DNA of 64,000 nucleotides from Quercus robur (Eukaryota > Streptophyta > Magnoliopsida > Fagales > Fagaceae), in NCBI RefSeq assembly GCF_932294415.1, contig NC_065535.1, positions 83,411,862 to 83,475,861 on the forward strand, given 5' to 3'. The position numbers and the translations under genes are program-made. The notes under the pieces were generated by a model that was not told where the DNA came from, did not search any database, and saw nothing but the letters and a program-made list of their open reading frames with translations. Shown piece after piece: positions 12,257 through 23,317 of the stretch; the stretch's first letter is position 1; each line of letters begins with the position of its first letter.

Positions 12257-12922
12257 CAGGGACGGAGCTAGGATTTAGAGTTGGGGGGGCAAAAGTATAA
12301 ACAATTTTTTTAAAAAAAAACTCCAAGTAAGCATTTATTTAGAAGAGAAATTCTATGTCCACAAAATTTTCACTACATTTTCACAACAAATCGTAAGTGG
12401 TTTGTTATTATTAGGTGTTATGAGTGAGCAAAAAAGTAATTTAAGTTGTGGATTCAAATTAGAACCAATAACAACTTACCGCATGTGATTTGTTGTGAAA
12501 ATATTGTGGACGTAACACTTCTCAATTTAGAAAGTTAAGTTTTTTTTTTTTTTTTTGGTGTCTTGTGTGTTGTCAAATGTGTGTGGGTGTTCACTTAGAC
12601 TAGTTAGAATTGGCTTAGGAATTTTTTATTTTATTTTATTTTTTGTTTGTGTCTTGTGTGGGTTTGTTTTGGGGTATTGTTTGGGCTAAAGTTTGTCATT
12701 CGTCAATTTTGTTGTTAAGCTTGTTAAATTTATTTCAAATTTTAGATAAATAAAATTTTTTATAGCTTTTAAAAAGATCAATAATATTGTTGAGAGGGCA
12801 AAGTGAAAATTTATTGAAACAAATTGCTAAAATTAATACACACACATATATATACACTAAAAAAAATTTGAAAAAATTTAGGGGGGGCCACTACCCCTAG
12901 TCCAACTATAGTTCCGTCATTG
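12257..12922. mobile_element. non-autonomous hAT element, 666 bp
   Basis: The ends CAGGGACGGAGCTA and, inward from the right, CAATGACGGAACTA form the terminal inverted repeats common to plant hAT elements. The 8-base target-site duplication is TATGTGGG (12249-12256) / TACGTGGG (12923-12930), one mismatch. G-rich blocks (GTTGGGGGGGC, GGGGGGGCC) sit just inside each end. No transposase remains. A second MITE is nested inside at 12345-12523. Confidence 0.85.
12345..12523. mobile_element. MITE nested in the hAT element, 179 bp
   Basis: The left end GAGAAATTCTATGTCCACAA and the right end read inward, GAGAAGTGTTACGTCCACAA, are long imperfect inverted repeats that continue into ATTTTCACAACAAATC. 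The flanks TATTTAGAA (12336-12344) and AATTTAGAA (12524-12532) make a 9-base duplication with one mismatch, which fits a Mutator-like MITE. It inserted after the surrounding hAT element. Confidence 0.8.
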
Positions 12923-12930
12923 TACGTGGG

Positions 12931-13050
12931 TTCCAATTAGTTCAACTGGTAAAGTCTCTGATGGTTAAATAAGAGATCTGAAATTCAATTTCCATTCACA
13001 CCAAAAACCTATTGATGTTTTCATCTGATGATAAAAAGAAAAAGTGAATG
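12931..13050 (+). mobile_element. tRNA-derived SINE-like copy
   Basis: TTCCAATTAGTTCAACTGGT resembles a tRNA 5' half/A box, and GAAATTCAATTTCC is a decayed B box. The tail AACCTATTGATGTTTTCATC matches four other copies in the window (near 37998, 42462, and inverted near 63312 and 63850). It starts directly next to the hAT target-site duplication. Confidence 0.6.
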
Positions 13051-14445
13051 CCAATTATTAGACCGTATTTAAATGTTAATACAGATCGATGGAGTGAAAA
13101 ATGTGTACTTATTATGGCTCCCACGAAAATATACAATTAGGGTAGGGCCCAATATATTAATAATTTATTTTTTTTAATAATACTCTTTTTTTTTAGAAAT
13201 ATTTTTTTAATAATACTAGTTACTAATAAAGTAATAAGTGTTATAAAAAAAAAAATATGTCGCTCATATTACTTGCTCCGAAAAAAAGAAAAAAGAAGGT
13301 GTGGGGTTAACTGCCCACTCTTGCTCTTATTAGAGACTTGTACTAGTAACTGGAACCGAAGTCCCACGATGTTACTTAACCGTCAACTATAGTTCCAACT
13401 TCCAAGTCCAACCAGTGTTCTGTTCTGTACGGCAATGGCTTTCTAAATCTGAATTTGCCATTTCTTCCTTATTTACAGCTCTACGTGTGTAAGTCATCTT
13501 TCTCTTTGTTGGGTTTTTTTCTTTTCTTTTTTTTTGCTTAATTTTGTTGGGTTTTAAATGCTCTTAGATTTTCTGGGTTTTTTTTTTTTTTTTTTGGTTA
13601 TTGTAATCTAAACAAAAATTGGCTCATCTGTCCCTGTGGGAATCATCACTACACTTGCGTATGCCACAAACAATCTTTTTGTTTTGGGGCTTTGAGAGTT
13701 AGGAAATGTGGTTCTTCCTTTGTGGATGTGTAGGATTTGAATTTAATGTTTCGTAGATTTTGCGCTTTCCTTCTCTTTATTATGCATTGATGCTTGACAC
13801 TTTCCTAGTTCTTAAATTTTATTTGAATTCTTGGGCACTTCGTTACTAAAACTTTAGTGGTCCCTTTTGCCCATTTGGGTTACACACACACGCACACTCT
13901 CTCTCTCTCTCAATTCTTGAAAGTGTAAGATGGACTGATTGGTCGGTTATTAAATGAAAAGGTTCATGCTAGTAAATTTTGCCAGTACTGTGTTTGGTTA
14001 AGACTTAAGAATTAAGAAACGTGCACTGTGTACCCATTTGTGTGGAAGTATTATATAGTTTCTATTTGATTGCTAATGCTAACAAAGTTTGAGGAAATAA
14101 GATAAACCTTTTTATATGTATTTATATATTTTTAAACTCTTAAGTTTTACAAAATGTTGGGATCTGAGGAAGCATTTGAAAATCATCTGGTTTACTTGAG
14201 GTGAGTTTTCCTTTTCCTTGGGGCTAAAGTAACTTAAAGAATGATGTTTATGGTTTAGAACTTTAATTTGTTTGCCTCATTTTAAATGGAACATATGTGT
14301 TCTAAAAATTTTTTAGCTTTTGGTTGCAGTTCTAAGTGAAATGCTTTCTGATTATCTACTTCTCTTTATTATGTTTTTTGGCTCTTTCCCTTTCAATATA
14401 ATTTTCAAATTGTTCATGACATTGGTTGTCATTCTGTTTAGTGCA

Positions 14446-17400
14446 ATGGATGCTAGTGACCCTATAGCTGGAATGGAGGTGAGCCACCAAAATGAGGTAT
14501 CCAATTCTGGCACAGATGATGTTATCATGGAGGAAGGAAGCAGTGTTCTTAATAATGCTGTGGAATACGAAGGACTAGATAAGAGTTCTGTAGCTGATTC
14601 CCTGCTGGGAGAGAGTGGAGCTTTCGAGCCCTTGGCTGAGAAAGATGTAGAAAGATCAAGTTTCCCTCAGGAATTCACTGGTTTGACCATAACAAAGGTG
14701 TAGTACTACTGAATGGCTGATTAGTGTACCTTTACTTTTAGTTGATTAGGGAAAATCTCAGTCAGTTTGTTTAAATTAATAGGAAACAAGGGAGGGAGAC
14801 AACACAAATAGTTTGGAAAATTCCAAGAAAGTTCAAGGCAGGGGAACGGCCATAAAGCATTCAAATCCCAACACTATAGTGACTTCAGTGAAGAAGAACA
14901 AAGATGGGAAATTTGGTTCGGTCACCTTAAAGAAACCTTTTGCCCTTGCAACTAACCGGAGGTCACCTAATGACAGGCAGATTGCTGAAAGCATCACAAG
15001 CATTCCCTCAGTCAGGGCTAAGAAATTGGCATCTGCAGCTAGTGCTGCTTGCCATTTCCCGGTAAATGCCAGTAACATGATAGTCTACGAATATATTGGA
15101 TTCAAGGTTAAGAATCATTCTTTTTTGTTTTCATATGCTTTATGCTAATATTTCTTATGGTGTTACTCCGTTTTCTTTTGGGCAGCAATCAGGACAATCT
15201 TGCACAGCATTACCAGAGTTAAGCACATCAGAGCCAGAATGTCTCGGGTATATTTTTCTTGCAATTATGGCATATTTCCTTGCTCCTACTGATTGATTAG
15301 TAGGTTTTGAGATGGAGAAAGATCATGGTTGATGTCTATCAATTCCAAAATATTTTACTTATTAAAATGTATCTGACCAATTGACCATATAGTAAGTGTG
15401 CAATTTGTAATTTAAATGTAACTGTTTGCCACAGGGAATACATCAAACATAAGCCAATGGCTAAAGTTGAAGAAAACTCTCATTTTTTTTCTTTGTGTGT
15501 TGTCTAGCAGTGGTTGTTGTTGTGCTTTCCTGACATTAATGCCATTCCATTTTTCCATGTTCACTGAAGGCTTGTTTTTCTTTAATTCTTCATAGAAGCC
15601 CTGCAGTAGAGAGTACTAAACCTGAAAGAGTTGGTCGTCTTCCTTCCTATGGCTTCAGGTTCAAGTGTGATGAGAGAGCTCAGAAACGAAAAGAGGTTGG
15701 TCAGATTCTTATTTGCACAAAACTTCACTCATATTTTCTCAATGGTTTTGATTATATATGGCTGCTTCTTCAGTTGATGATTTATTGCTTGTTTATATCC
15801 CTTTTGGTTGGGCAGTTCCTTTCGAAGATTGAGGAAAAGATTCATGCAAAAGAAGCGGAGAGAACTACTTTGCAGGAGAAATCCAAGGTAGTGCTATTCA
15901 ATTCTGTCTCAGATTTTATTATTATTATTATTATTTTATTTATTATTTTTTTTTTTATTGGCTTTGATTTGTCACAGAAGTCTGCCCTTAGTGCTGATAG
16001 TATATGCTGAATTGTTTTTCTAGGAAAGTCAAAATGCTGAAATAAAGATGCTTCGTAAGAGCTTAACATTTAAAGCAAGCCCCATGCCAAGCTTCTATAA
16101 TGAACCTGCCCCACCCAAAGTGGAGTTCAAGAGGGTAAGTTATATGCGGTATCTTGGTCATTGTCAATCCGACCCTGGATAAACTATGTGTGTTTGAAAC
16201 ATCTCCTTGCCCTCCTGCTGGACTTAATCTATGTTTTAATTGTGTGATCAATGCTAAAGTATGTCATAAGCTTCTTCATTTTGCTGTGACATGCCAACTG
16301 GAATTCCCCTTTCAGCTACAGATTGAGGTGTGTGTATTAAATGTTACACTTATATATGAAACACAATATCTAATGGGAAACATTCTTCCATTGTGTTGAG
16401 AGATTATATTACCACAGTACTTTATGGATCCTACCTATTCTATGTTTTATGCTCATCTGATACCTATTCTATGTTTTGTGGTCATGATAACTTTAGGTTG
16501 TTTGGGAGTTTGATACGGTAACAATGGCAAGAAATTTATGGTCTTCACAGTATAAAAAAAATTTTATTCATAGAAATGTATCCATTGGAAATTCTTTTGT
16601 GGACAATAAAATTATATGTTAATGTGTGGGGTTTAGTTGAGAATATTGAGAAGAGTACAAGATATCCCTGGGTATATAATTTTTCTGCTCTCAGCAGGCA
16701 CTGATGTGCTTGTTTGGAGAAGCCTGGAATCTCTCTTCAAGGTCCAATATCCTAGAAATTGCACCAGAGTAGATTGTCCAAAACAGAAAATGTTCAATGG
16801 ATCATTAGAACTTCAACAGTTTGTTAGATTTATACTTATTAAAAAAAAAAGGGAACAGTTTGTTACATTTAATTGATCTTCTAGGTATATGTCCTGATTT
16901 AGACTTTTTATCCTTTCTTTTACTTTTAGCAGTCATCAAATCCATCTAATTAATTACTTGTTTTGTGCAAATAAGCTTGTAATTCTGCTTCGATATCATG
17001 ATTGATTTCTTTCAATCACTATATTGTACTTGAAAATGCAGTAACTAATGGAATGAACCTGTTTATCTTGCAAGCCTAAATTTAATCAAATTACTGTTCA
17101 CTCTTTTGTTTCTTATTACTGAGATTTTGTTATATATATCAATGTTTTCCCCCATTTTCATTACAATTATACAATGCAGATACCACCAACAAGAGCCAGA
17201 TCTCCCAAACTAGGCCGTGGCAAGGGATCATCAGCAGCATCCTCTGAAGGAACCGGCAGCCACAGCACTCAATCAGGCCGTCTAAGCCTAGATGAGAAAA
17301 TTACTCGAAATTATGCTTCCAAAGAATCATCTGGTAAGAAGCCACTTCGAAAGTCCCTACCAAAACTTCCTTCTGAGAAGAATAAACTGTCCAATTCAAG

Positions 17401-17530
17401 AGAAAATATGACGTCTTCCACTCAACATTTAGAACAACATAAGATTGACCAGGAAGCAGGGAAAATATCTGAGCCAATCCAACGTAAAACTGAAATTGAT
17501 GCAAATCCTGTACCCAAGAAACAAGACTAG
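14446..17530 (+). CDS. WVD2-like microtubule-associated protein with TPX2 domain
   Basis: Proteins of the WAVE-DAMPENED2-like family bind and bundle cortical microtubules and affect cell expansion. Coding pieces are 14446-14697, 14783-15061, 15186-15247, 15596-15695, 15816-15887, 16024-16134 and 17180-17530. All have GT..AG borders and compatible phase, giving 408 residues. The N-terminal 200 residues are acidic, then basic and variable. The TPX2 C-terminal domain starts at [10 protein letters not shown] (about 211) and includes the family core KIEEK (235-239), KMLRKSL and MPSFY. The tail is Ser/Lys-rich and basic. The ATG follows a 3' splice site by 4 bases (TTTAG|TGCAATG), so a separate 5' untranslated exon must lie upstream, perhaps near 13400-13500. 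An in-frame ATG at 14320 lies in that intron and is rejected. Length and layout fit WDL4/5/6, and I cannot choose among them. Confidence 0.88.
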
Positions 17531-17972
17531 CCCCCTCAGAGCAGACGAAAGAGGGGTTTGCCACTGCTTTTGGACATTCAACAGAGCAAACATTAGATTT
17601 GAATATGTGTGCTTCTGAAGAACGTAGTTTCACTTGAGTTAAAAATATAAAACTAGAATTATCTATTGGTTATGTGGAGGATATTGCAGTGTGGGGTTGC
17701 TAAAGTTTATTTGTTCATGGTTTTGTAGCCAGAAGTGTTATTATTTCTCTGCTTGCTCATGTGATTTGTGATATGCAGGAGCAGATTTATTTGCTTGATT
17801 TCTTTATGTAAATTTGTATTGGTAATATTATACATCTTACTGTTGATGACATTTCTACCTTTGCAACCTCTGCCTGATGTTTAACCACTAAGTTGCATAT
17901 TTCTTGTTTAGTTATCTAAATGCTAGCCTATTGATCAGGATTTTATCGCATGGCTCTCCAACAAATTACATC

Positions 17973-18064
17973 CCGATTTGGTTTTTCCCCAATAAATGAT
18001 TTCAGTGATATGCATGTTCCGATTTGGTTTTTCCCCAATAAATGATTTCAGTGATATGCATGTT
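17973..18064. repeat. 46-base exact tandem duplication
   Basis: Two copies (17973-18018 and 18019-18064) run from CCGATTTGGTTTTTCC to GTGATATGCATGTT with no differences. They lie about 440 bases past the stop codon of the WVD2-like gene. Identity suggests a recent slip or unequal exchange. Confidence 0.85.
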
Positions 18065-19122
18065 CAATTCTTGTAGCATTAATTGATAGAATCCACACCC
18101 TCATGCGGGCAATACTAATATTTATTGTTGAGATAGGGATTGAAAAGTTTTTACTTGAAAAGTATGAAGTTGTATCATGAACTTCTCAAAAAAAAAAAAA
18201 AAAAAAAAAAAGTTGTTTCATAAGATATTTATTTTTGGTGTAATGATTGAGAAAGTTTTTGTGGAGAACCGAGTTATATTATAGGATTTAACGTGGCTCC
18301 TTGAGCTTGTCAACTTTGTATAGTAAGAGCATTCACATTAGTCTCACTAATTTAATATTTTAGCAAAAATTTATCTAAACTCAACCGAAACAAGCGTGCA
18401 TCAGCCTCACTAAATTAACTAAAGTTTTTAAAGAGGATAGTCTCATCTCTACATGTAGTGAGCCTCTATCCTTGTTACATTAAATTTCAATGTTGATAAG
18501 GTATTGAGACTGATATATGTCTATGAAAATAATAGATAGCTATAGTAGCAAAAGTAGAGTTTTTTGGATTAGTTTAGCTAAATATTTGAGGAAATTGATG
18601 TGAAAGCTCTTATATGGACAAAATTTTACTCCAAATTGCAATCGGAGTGAAGGAATCTCCTCCAACGCATAGGTGACAATTCATAAGAACATTTATATGT
18701 ATTAATCATTTAATCAAGTCATATAACTATTAAATAAGTCATAAGATTCGTGTTTGAGCGGTCACCTAGTGGGTTTGGGGAAATTTTCTATAAACTAATT
18801 TAGAGAAAATTCTGTCCATAGAAGATTGAGACAAACAGATTTAAAAAATGAATAAAGAAAAATGCATCTAGAAAATCATGTGTGGTGGGCGGCTAGGGAA
18901 GAAAGTTCGGGAAGAATGGAATTAATAATTTGATTTTATAATTTATATTTGCTTGAATTGATAACTTTTTTTTTTTTTTTTGGGGGTTGAAATAAGGATT
19001 TATAGTTTCAAAAAAAGAAAAAGATGAATTTATCACATGGTTTAAATGAAGAATTTACTTATTTGCATCCTTAATTATTTGCAAAAAGTGAGAAAAAATT
19101 TAGAAGTTAGCTTATTTAAAAA

Positions 19123-19153
<31 letters not shown>

Positions 19154-19882
19154 TTGTTACTTATTTGATAAAAGGTGAGATAAAAAGTTGGAAGCTAAAA
19201 GCTTTTTAAGCATCACTTTCTACATAAGTTTCTCATAATTTCGTGAATAAGAATGACTAACCAAATCACATGGTAGAAGGGATTAATGAAATGTTTGATG
19301 AAGAGCATTTGCACTAGCTCATCTAAAATAAGGTAAAACCCAAAATATAACCTAAAAATCATCCACATTAGATCAAGAACTACTTATGCAAAATAAGACT
19401 TTGTAATATTCAAGTCAATTGTAGCTTATGCAAACAATTTGTAATATTGATAGCCCTTTAAAAGCCTACGGGTAGTTTATTAAAAGCCCATTAAACCCAG
19501 TCTGTTAAAGACAAAATGTGCATTGCCCATTAGTTAGAGTTTTCCCTTCTGACATTAATTGACTTGGCCCATTGACTTGTTAACAACCTGTTAGGCCCAT
19601 GGCCAAGTGAAAATGGGCCGATTTGGCCTGGCTTGGCCCATTGCCTTAAGGCTTATTGTGATTATTTCTACCCTAAAAATGTTTATTAGGATGATTCGCA
19701 AACACCACATAAAACCATTCCATCAATGAATGTAATCTAAGATTCTTGAGGAAAAAAAAAAAGAAAAAAGAATGTAATCTAAATAAAATTAGGTAATAGC
19801 TGAGCCTGGTAACGTAAGCTTGTCACCAAGTGGGGTATTAAAGTGGTTGAATTTATGTGTGACTTTCCAAGGTAGTCATGTG

Positions 19883-20076
19883 TTGAAGGGTCCTGGCCCA
19901 TGGTTTAATGGGCTAATCACATCCTCATGGGTAGGTAGCAATTACAAACAATTGAGTTTGAATAGATTATCAACACATCTTGAAGGCTCTCTTGGTCTAT
20001 GGATTTAATGGGCTAACCTCATCCTACATGGATGGGTAGCAATTACAAACAATTGAATGTTGAATAGATTGCTCAC
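19883..20076. repeat. imperfect tandem duplication, period 97-99
   Basis: TTTAATGGGCTAA...CATCCT...GGTAGCAATTACAAAC appears at about 19903-19950 and again at about 20003-20050. The copies differ by several substitutions and small indels. Confidence 0.7.
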
Positions 20077-20381
20077 ATATCAAAATTAGGTAATAAATTT
20101 AAATATCATAAAACCCCATTAATATAATTTGACCCTTTTTTTTTTCCCCTAAAATCTTTCCTAGTACCCCGGTAAGTTGGTAACACTAATGTGAAACCAA
20201 AAAGGAGATGAGACAGCCACGTGACCTTTCCCCATTGAGAATCCTCTCAGTGACTGTGACTCTCTCTCACTCCTTCGCAAGGAAGTTGCAACTTAGACTG
20301 AACTCGTGCGATCCTTTTTAAGCTTTAGCTCTCCTTGTCGAACTGCCCTCAGGCTGCGCCACTACAAAACGACGTCGTGGG

Positions 20382-20384
<3 letters not shown>

Positions 20385-20414
<30 letters not shown>
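20385..20414 (+). promoter_or_regulatory. (AG)15 tract in the 5' leader, touching the start codon
   Basis: Thirty bases of pure AG repeat end directly at the nucleoporin ATG (20415). GA/CT tracts in plant leaders and promoters are known binding sites for BASIC PENTACYSTEINE (GAGA-binding) proteins. That this one works so is inference. Confidence 0.6.
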
Positions 20415-20422
<8 letters not shown>

Positions 20423-21816
20423 ATTAGGTGAAGAGAGAGGCGCCGGAGGAAAGCTCAGGAAGCCGCCGTCGCGCAAGCCGCCGTCCACACCTTACTCTCG
20501 GCCACCACCACCGCCGAGCCAAGCCGGAGCCGAAGCAGGTGGTCGGCGATGGATTTCGAAGCTGGTCGATCCGGCTTACCGGCTAATTTCCAGCGGCGCC
20601 ACTCGAATTTTTCCTTCGTTGTTTTCCAAACCAGATTCCATTGATGCCCTTCCTGCACCCACTCCTCCAAATCACCGTAAGTTTATCTCTCTCTCTTAAT
20701 TTGTCTCTATCTTCATCTTATTGTGAGAGATTAGGGTTTTGGAAAAGTCTTGGTTTTGGGACTATTCCAATTTCCTTTTATATTTGGTTGATTTTTTTTT
20801 TGAGAGGATTATAATATATTTGTCATGAAAAAATGCTAATTATTTAAGCAAATTATGAAGCTTTTGATCGTTTATTATAATTATAATTGTAGTTATTTTT
20901 TTTAAACCCTGTAAATCAGAGTGTAAGAGTAATTAGCAAATAATATTTTGAGGTTTAAAAGCTAGGAAGCACAGACACTTCATTAGTGTCGTACTTGCCT
21001 TATCATGTTATAATTTTTAAAAAATTTACCCGTACCGTACCTTGTCAGTGCTTCTTACTTAAAAGGTGTCAGCTTTATTCTAAAGTGTTATACTTGTACA
21101 TTGTATATTGTAGAGTGAGATGCATATTTTACAGCATAGTATTTGTGGGCTTGCTTGTATGGCAATGCTGAGGATGATGGTGAGAATTTCTTTTTAATTA
21201 TTATAGCAAACCATATTTCATTAGAATATTTCAGATAATTTATTTATCTGTTTCCCAATTGTTCTATTTTTTTTCTCAAAGTTGTGAAAATTGATATCCC
21301 TCTTCATTTTATGTACCGTGTAAGAAACTTAAAGATTTGTGCTGAACTTTGGGTAATATAATTTCATCTCTCTAAATAATGATTTCTTATTGCAATGGAA
21401 AACTTGCTTGCAGAAGTGGAACAAGATGGTGGTTGTGACGATGGAAAATGCGCTATAAATGTAAGGATTTTGAATATTTATATATAACTTGGTAGCCTAT
21501 CCTGTGTCCCTGACCCTCATATTTTTATTTACCATGTTGGAGGGGCTTTAGTAAGATGAACTTTTCTGTTCCCATTAACATTATTCTTGATTTAGCCGTA
21601 TTTATTGCAGTTTGGATCATCCAGATCAACTGGAGTAGCAAGTCCTAGTGGGGCAGCTGATAGATTGAAGAGTGGTTCTAAATTTGATGGGTACAAACAA
21701 GAGAAGAATGCTGGCCTTTCTGATGATGACAGGCTTTCTGAAATTGAGAAGCTTTTGAAAGGGAAAAGTTTTTCTAGGTAGATCAAAATTATTTGTAGTA
21801 TTTTCTGATTATTTGG

Positions 21817-21860
<44 letters not shown>

Positions 21861-23264
21861 TCCCCCCTGATCCCAGATTAATGTTATGTTAGGTTTTTAA
21901 TTTTTTTAATTGATTTTTTAAGTCTCCTTTCTATGATAAGGAGAATTTCAGTTTCATTGGCTGTGAATGTTGAAAGTTTAAGCATTTTTTGGATGAGTTA
22001 GTAAAGTATTTACCATTAATGTATCACTTTCTAAATTCTACTCATTACTATGCAGGGACGAACTTAATCATTTGATGGAGATATTACATTCTAGGGCTGT
22101 TGATCATAAGCCAAACATGATTTCGGGAGGAGACCCTGCTGGGCTTGTAGTAGCACAGGAAACTCCAAGAATTTCAAGTGAAGAAAAAGATTCAAAGAAA
22201 GCTTTAAAGGTAAGTTCAACCCCTCCCCCCCAGTCAGCTGTATGTAGAGCAAGTTATCGCTGTCAACTTGGCTTCTGAATAAGTGACATATGCCTGTAGA
22301 ATAAACTTTCTTAGGCTTACTAACTTATGCAAAATTTTCCATTTTGCTCTAGTTGTGGATATATTATATATTTCTTTCTTCCCAAAAAAAAAAAAAAAAA
22401 AAAAAAAACTGCTGTCACAATGTACAGTTTTTAAATTTAGTTTCAAATATGGAAAAATATAAGACCAAAATATAAAATTTTAAATAATAGAATACACAAC
22501 AATTTATCAATTACTTTTAGGAACCTGGTATTAATTTTTTGTTTTATTTTTTTATTTTTTTTAAAAGAGAAGAAATAAAATACTTACAGCATGTTTAAAA
22601 AAAAAAAAAAAAAAAATCAGCTTTGATGCATTCAATTCTACAAAATGTGTCATTGTTAGAATATCTTGGAATTACTTGAAGAAAAACTTTTCTAATGCTT
22701 CATCATAGCTATTAACAGTAATGCATGCATAGGTATACATTGATGGTATGGATAAGGGTTGTTTGATATGCATCCCCTAAACCATCAAAACATGAGGAGG
22801 TGGACACACAATTTTAATAGTTGCATGTCATTGGAAAATGTATATTTGCTATATATTTGTTCTTTTTTACATGATATATTTTATATTTTTTACTTTCCAT
22901 AAAAATATGGTTTTCAAGTCAAGTATGTCGTTTCATACATCTGTATTTGGGAGGAACTGGTTGCACATGAATATGGATAAGGTGAATAAAGACATAACAG
23001 AATTAATGGTGCTTGAAAAGGTTGTTATTCTTGGTTGTACTATACATTAAAGTTAAATAAAAGATTAGTAGATCAATTCATCTAATGTCTCTTAGGAGTA
23101 GATGGCAGATTAAGGCCTGTGAGGAAATATTAAAGGATCAACTGTCTAGAAGTAAAGTTGGAAAATAAATGAGGAAGAAAAGGCTTGTGAGAGGGAAAAA
23201 AATTAAGAATCAGTTGTCTTATGGGAGTTGCCGGAGAGAAGTAAAAGAAATTGTCTAACAACAA

Positions 23265-23317
<53 letters not shown>

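Larger units (their letters stand above)
17531..20384. other. intergenic region between the WVD2-like and nucleoporin genes
   Basis: It contains the WVD2-like 3' UTR at the left, an exact short tandem duplication (17973-18064), poly(A) and AT runs (18188-18211, 19131-19154) and an imperfect 97-99 base duplication (about 19883-20076). The right edge is the nucleoporin promoter and leader. No further gene is visible. Confidence 0.5.

Noticed and set aside
14833-15078. minus-strand 81-codon ORF
   Set aside because: Antisense shadow of the WVD2-like second coding exon.
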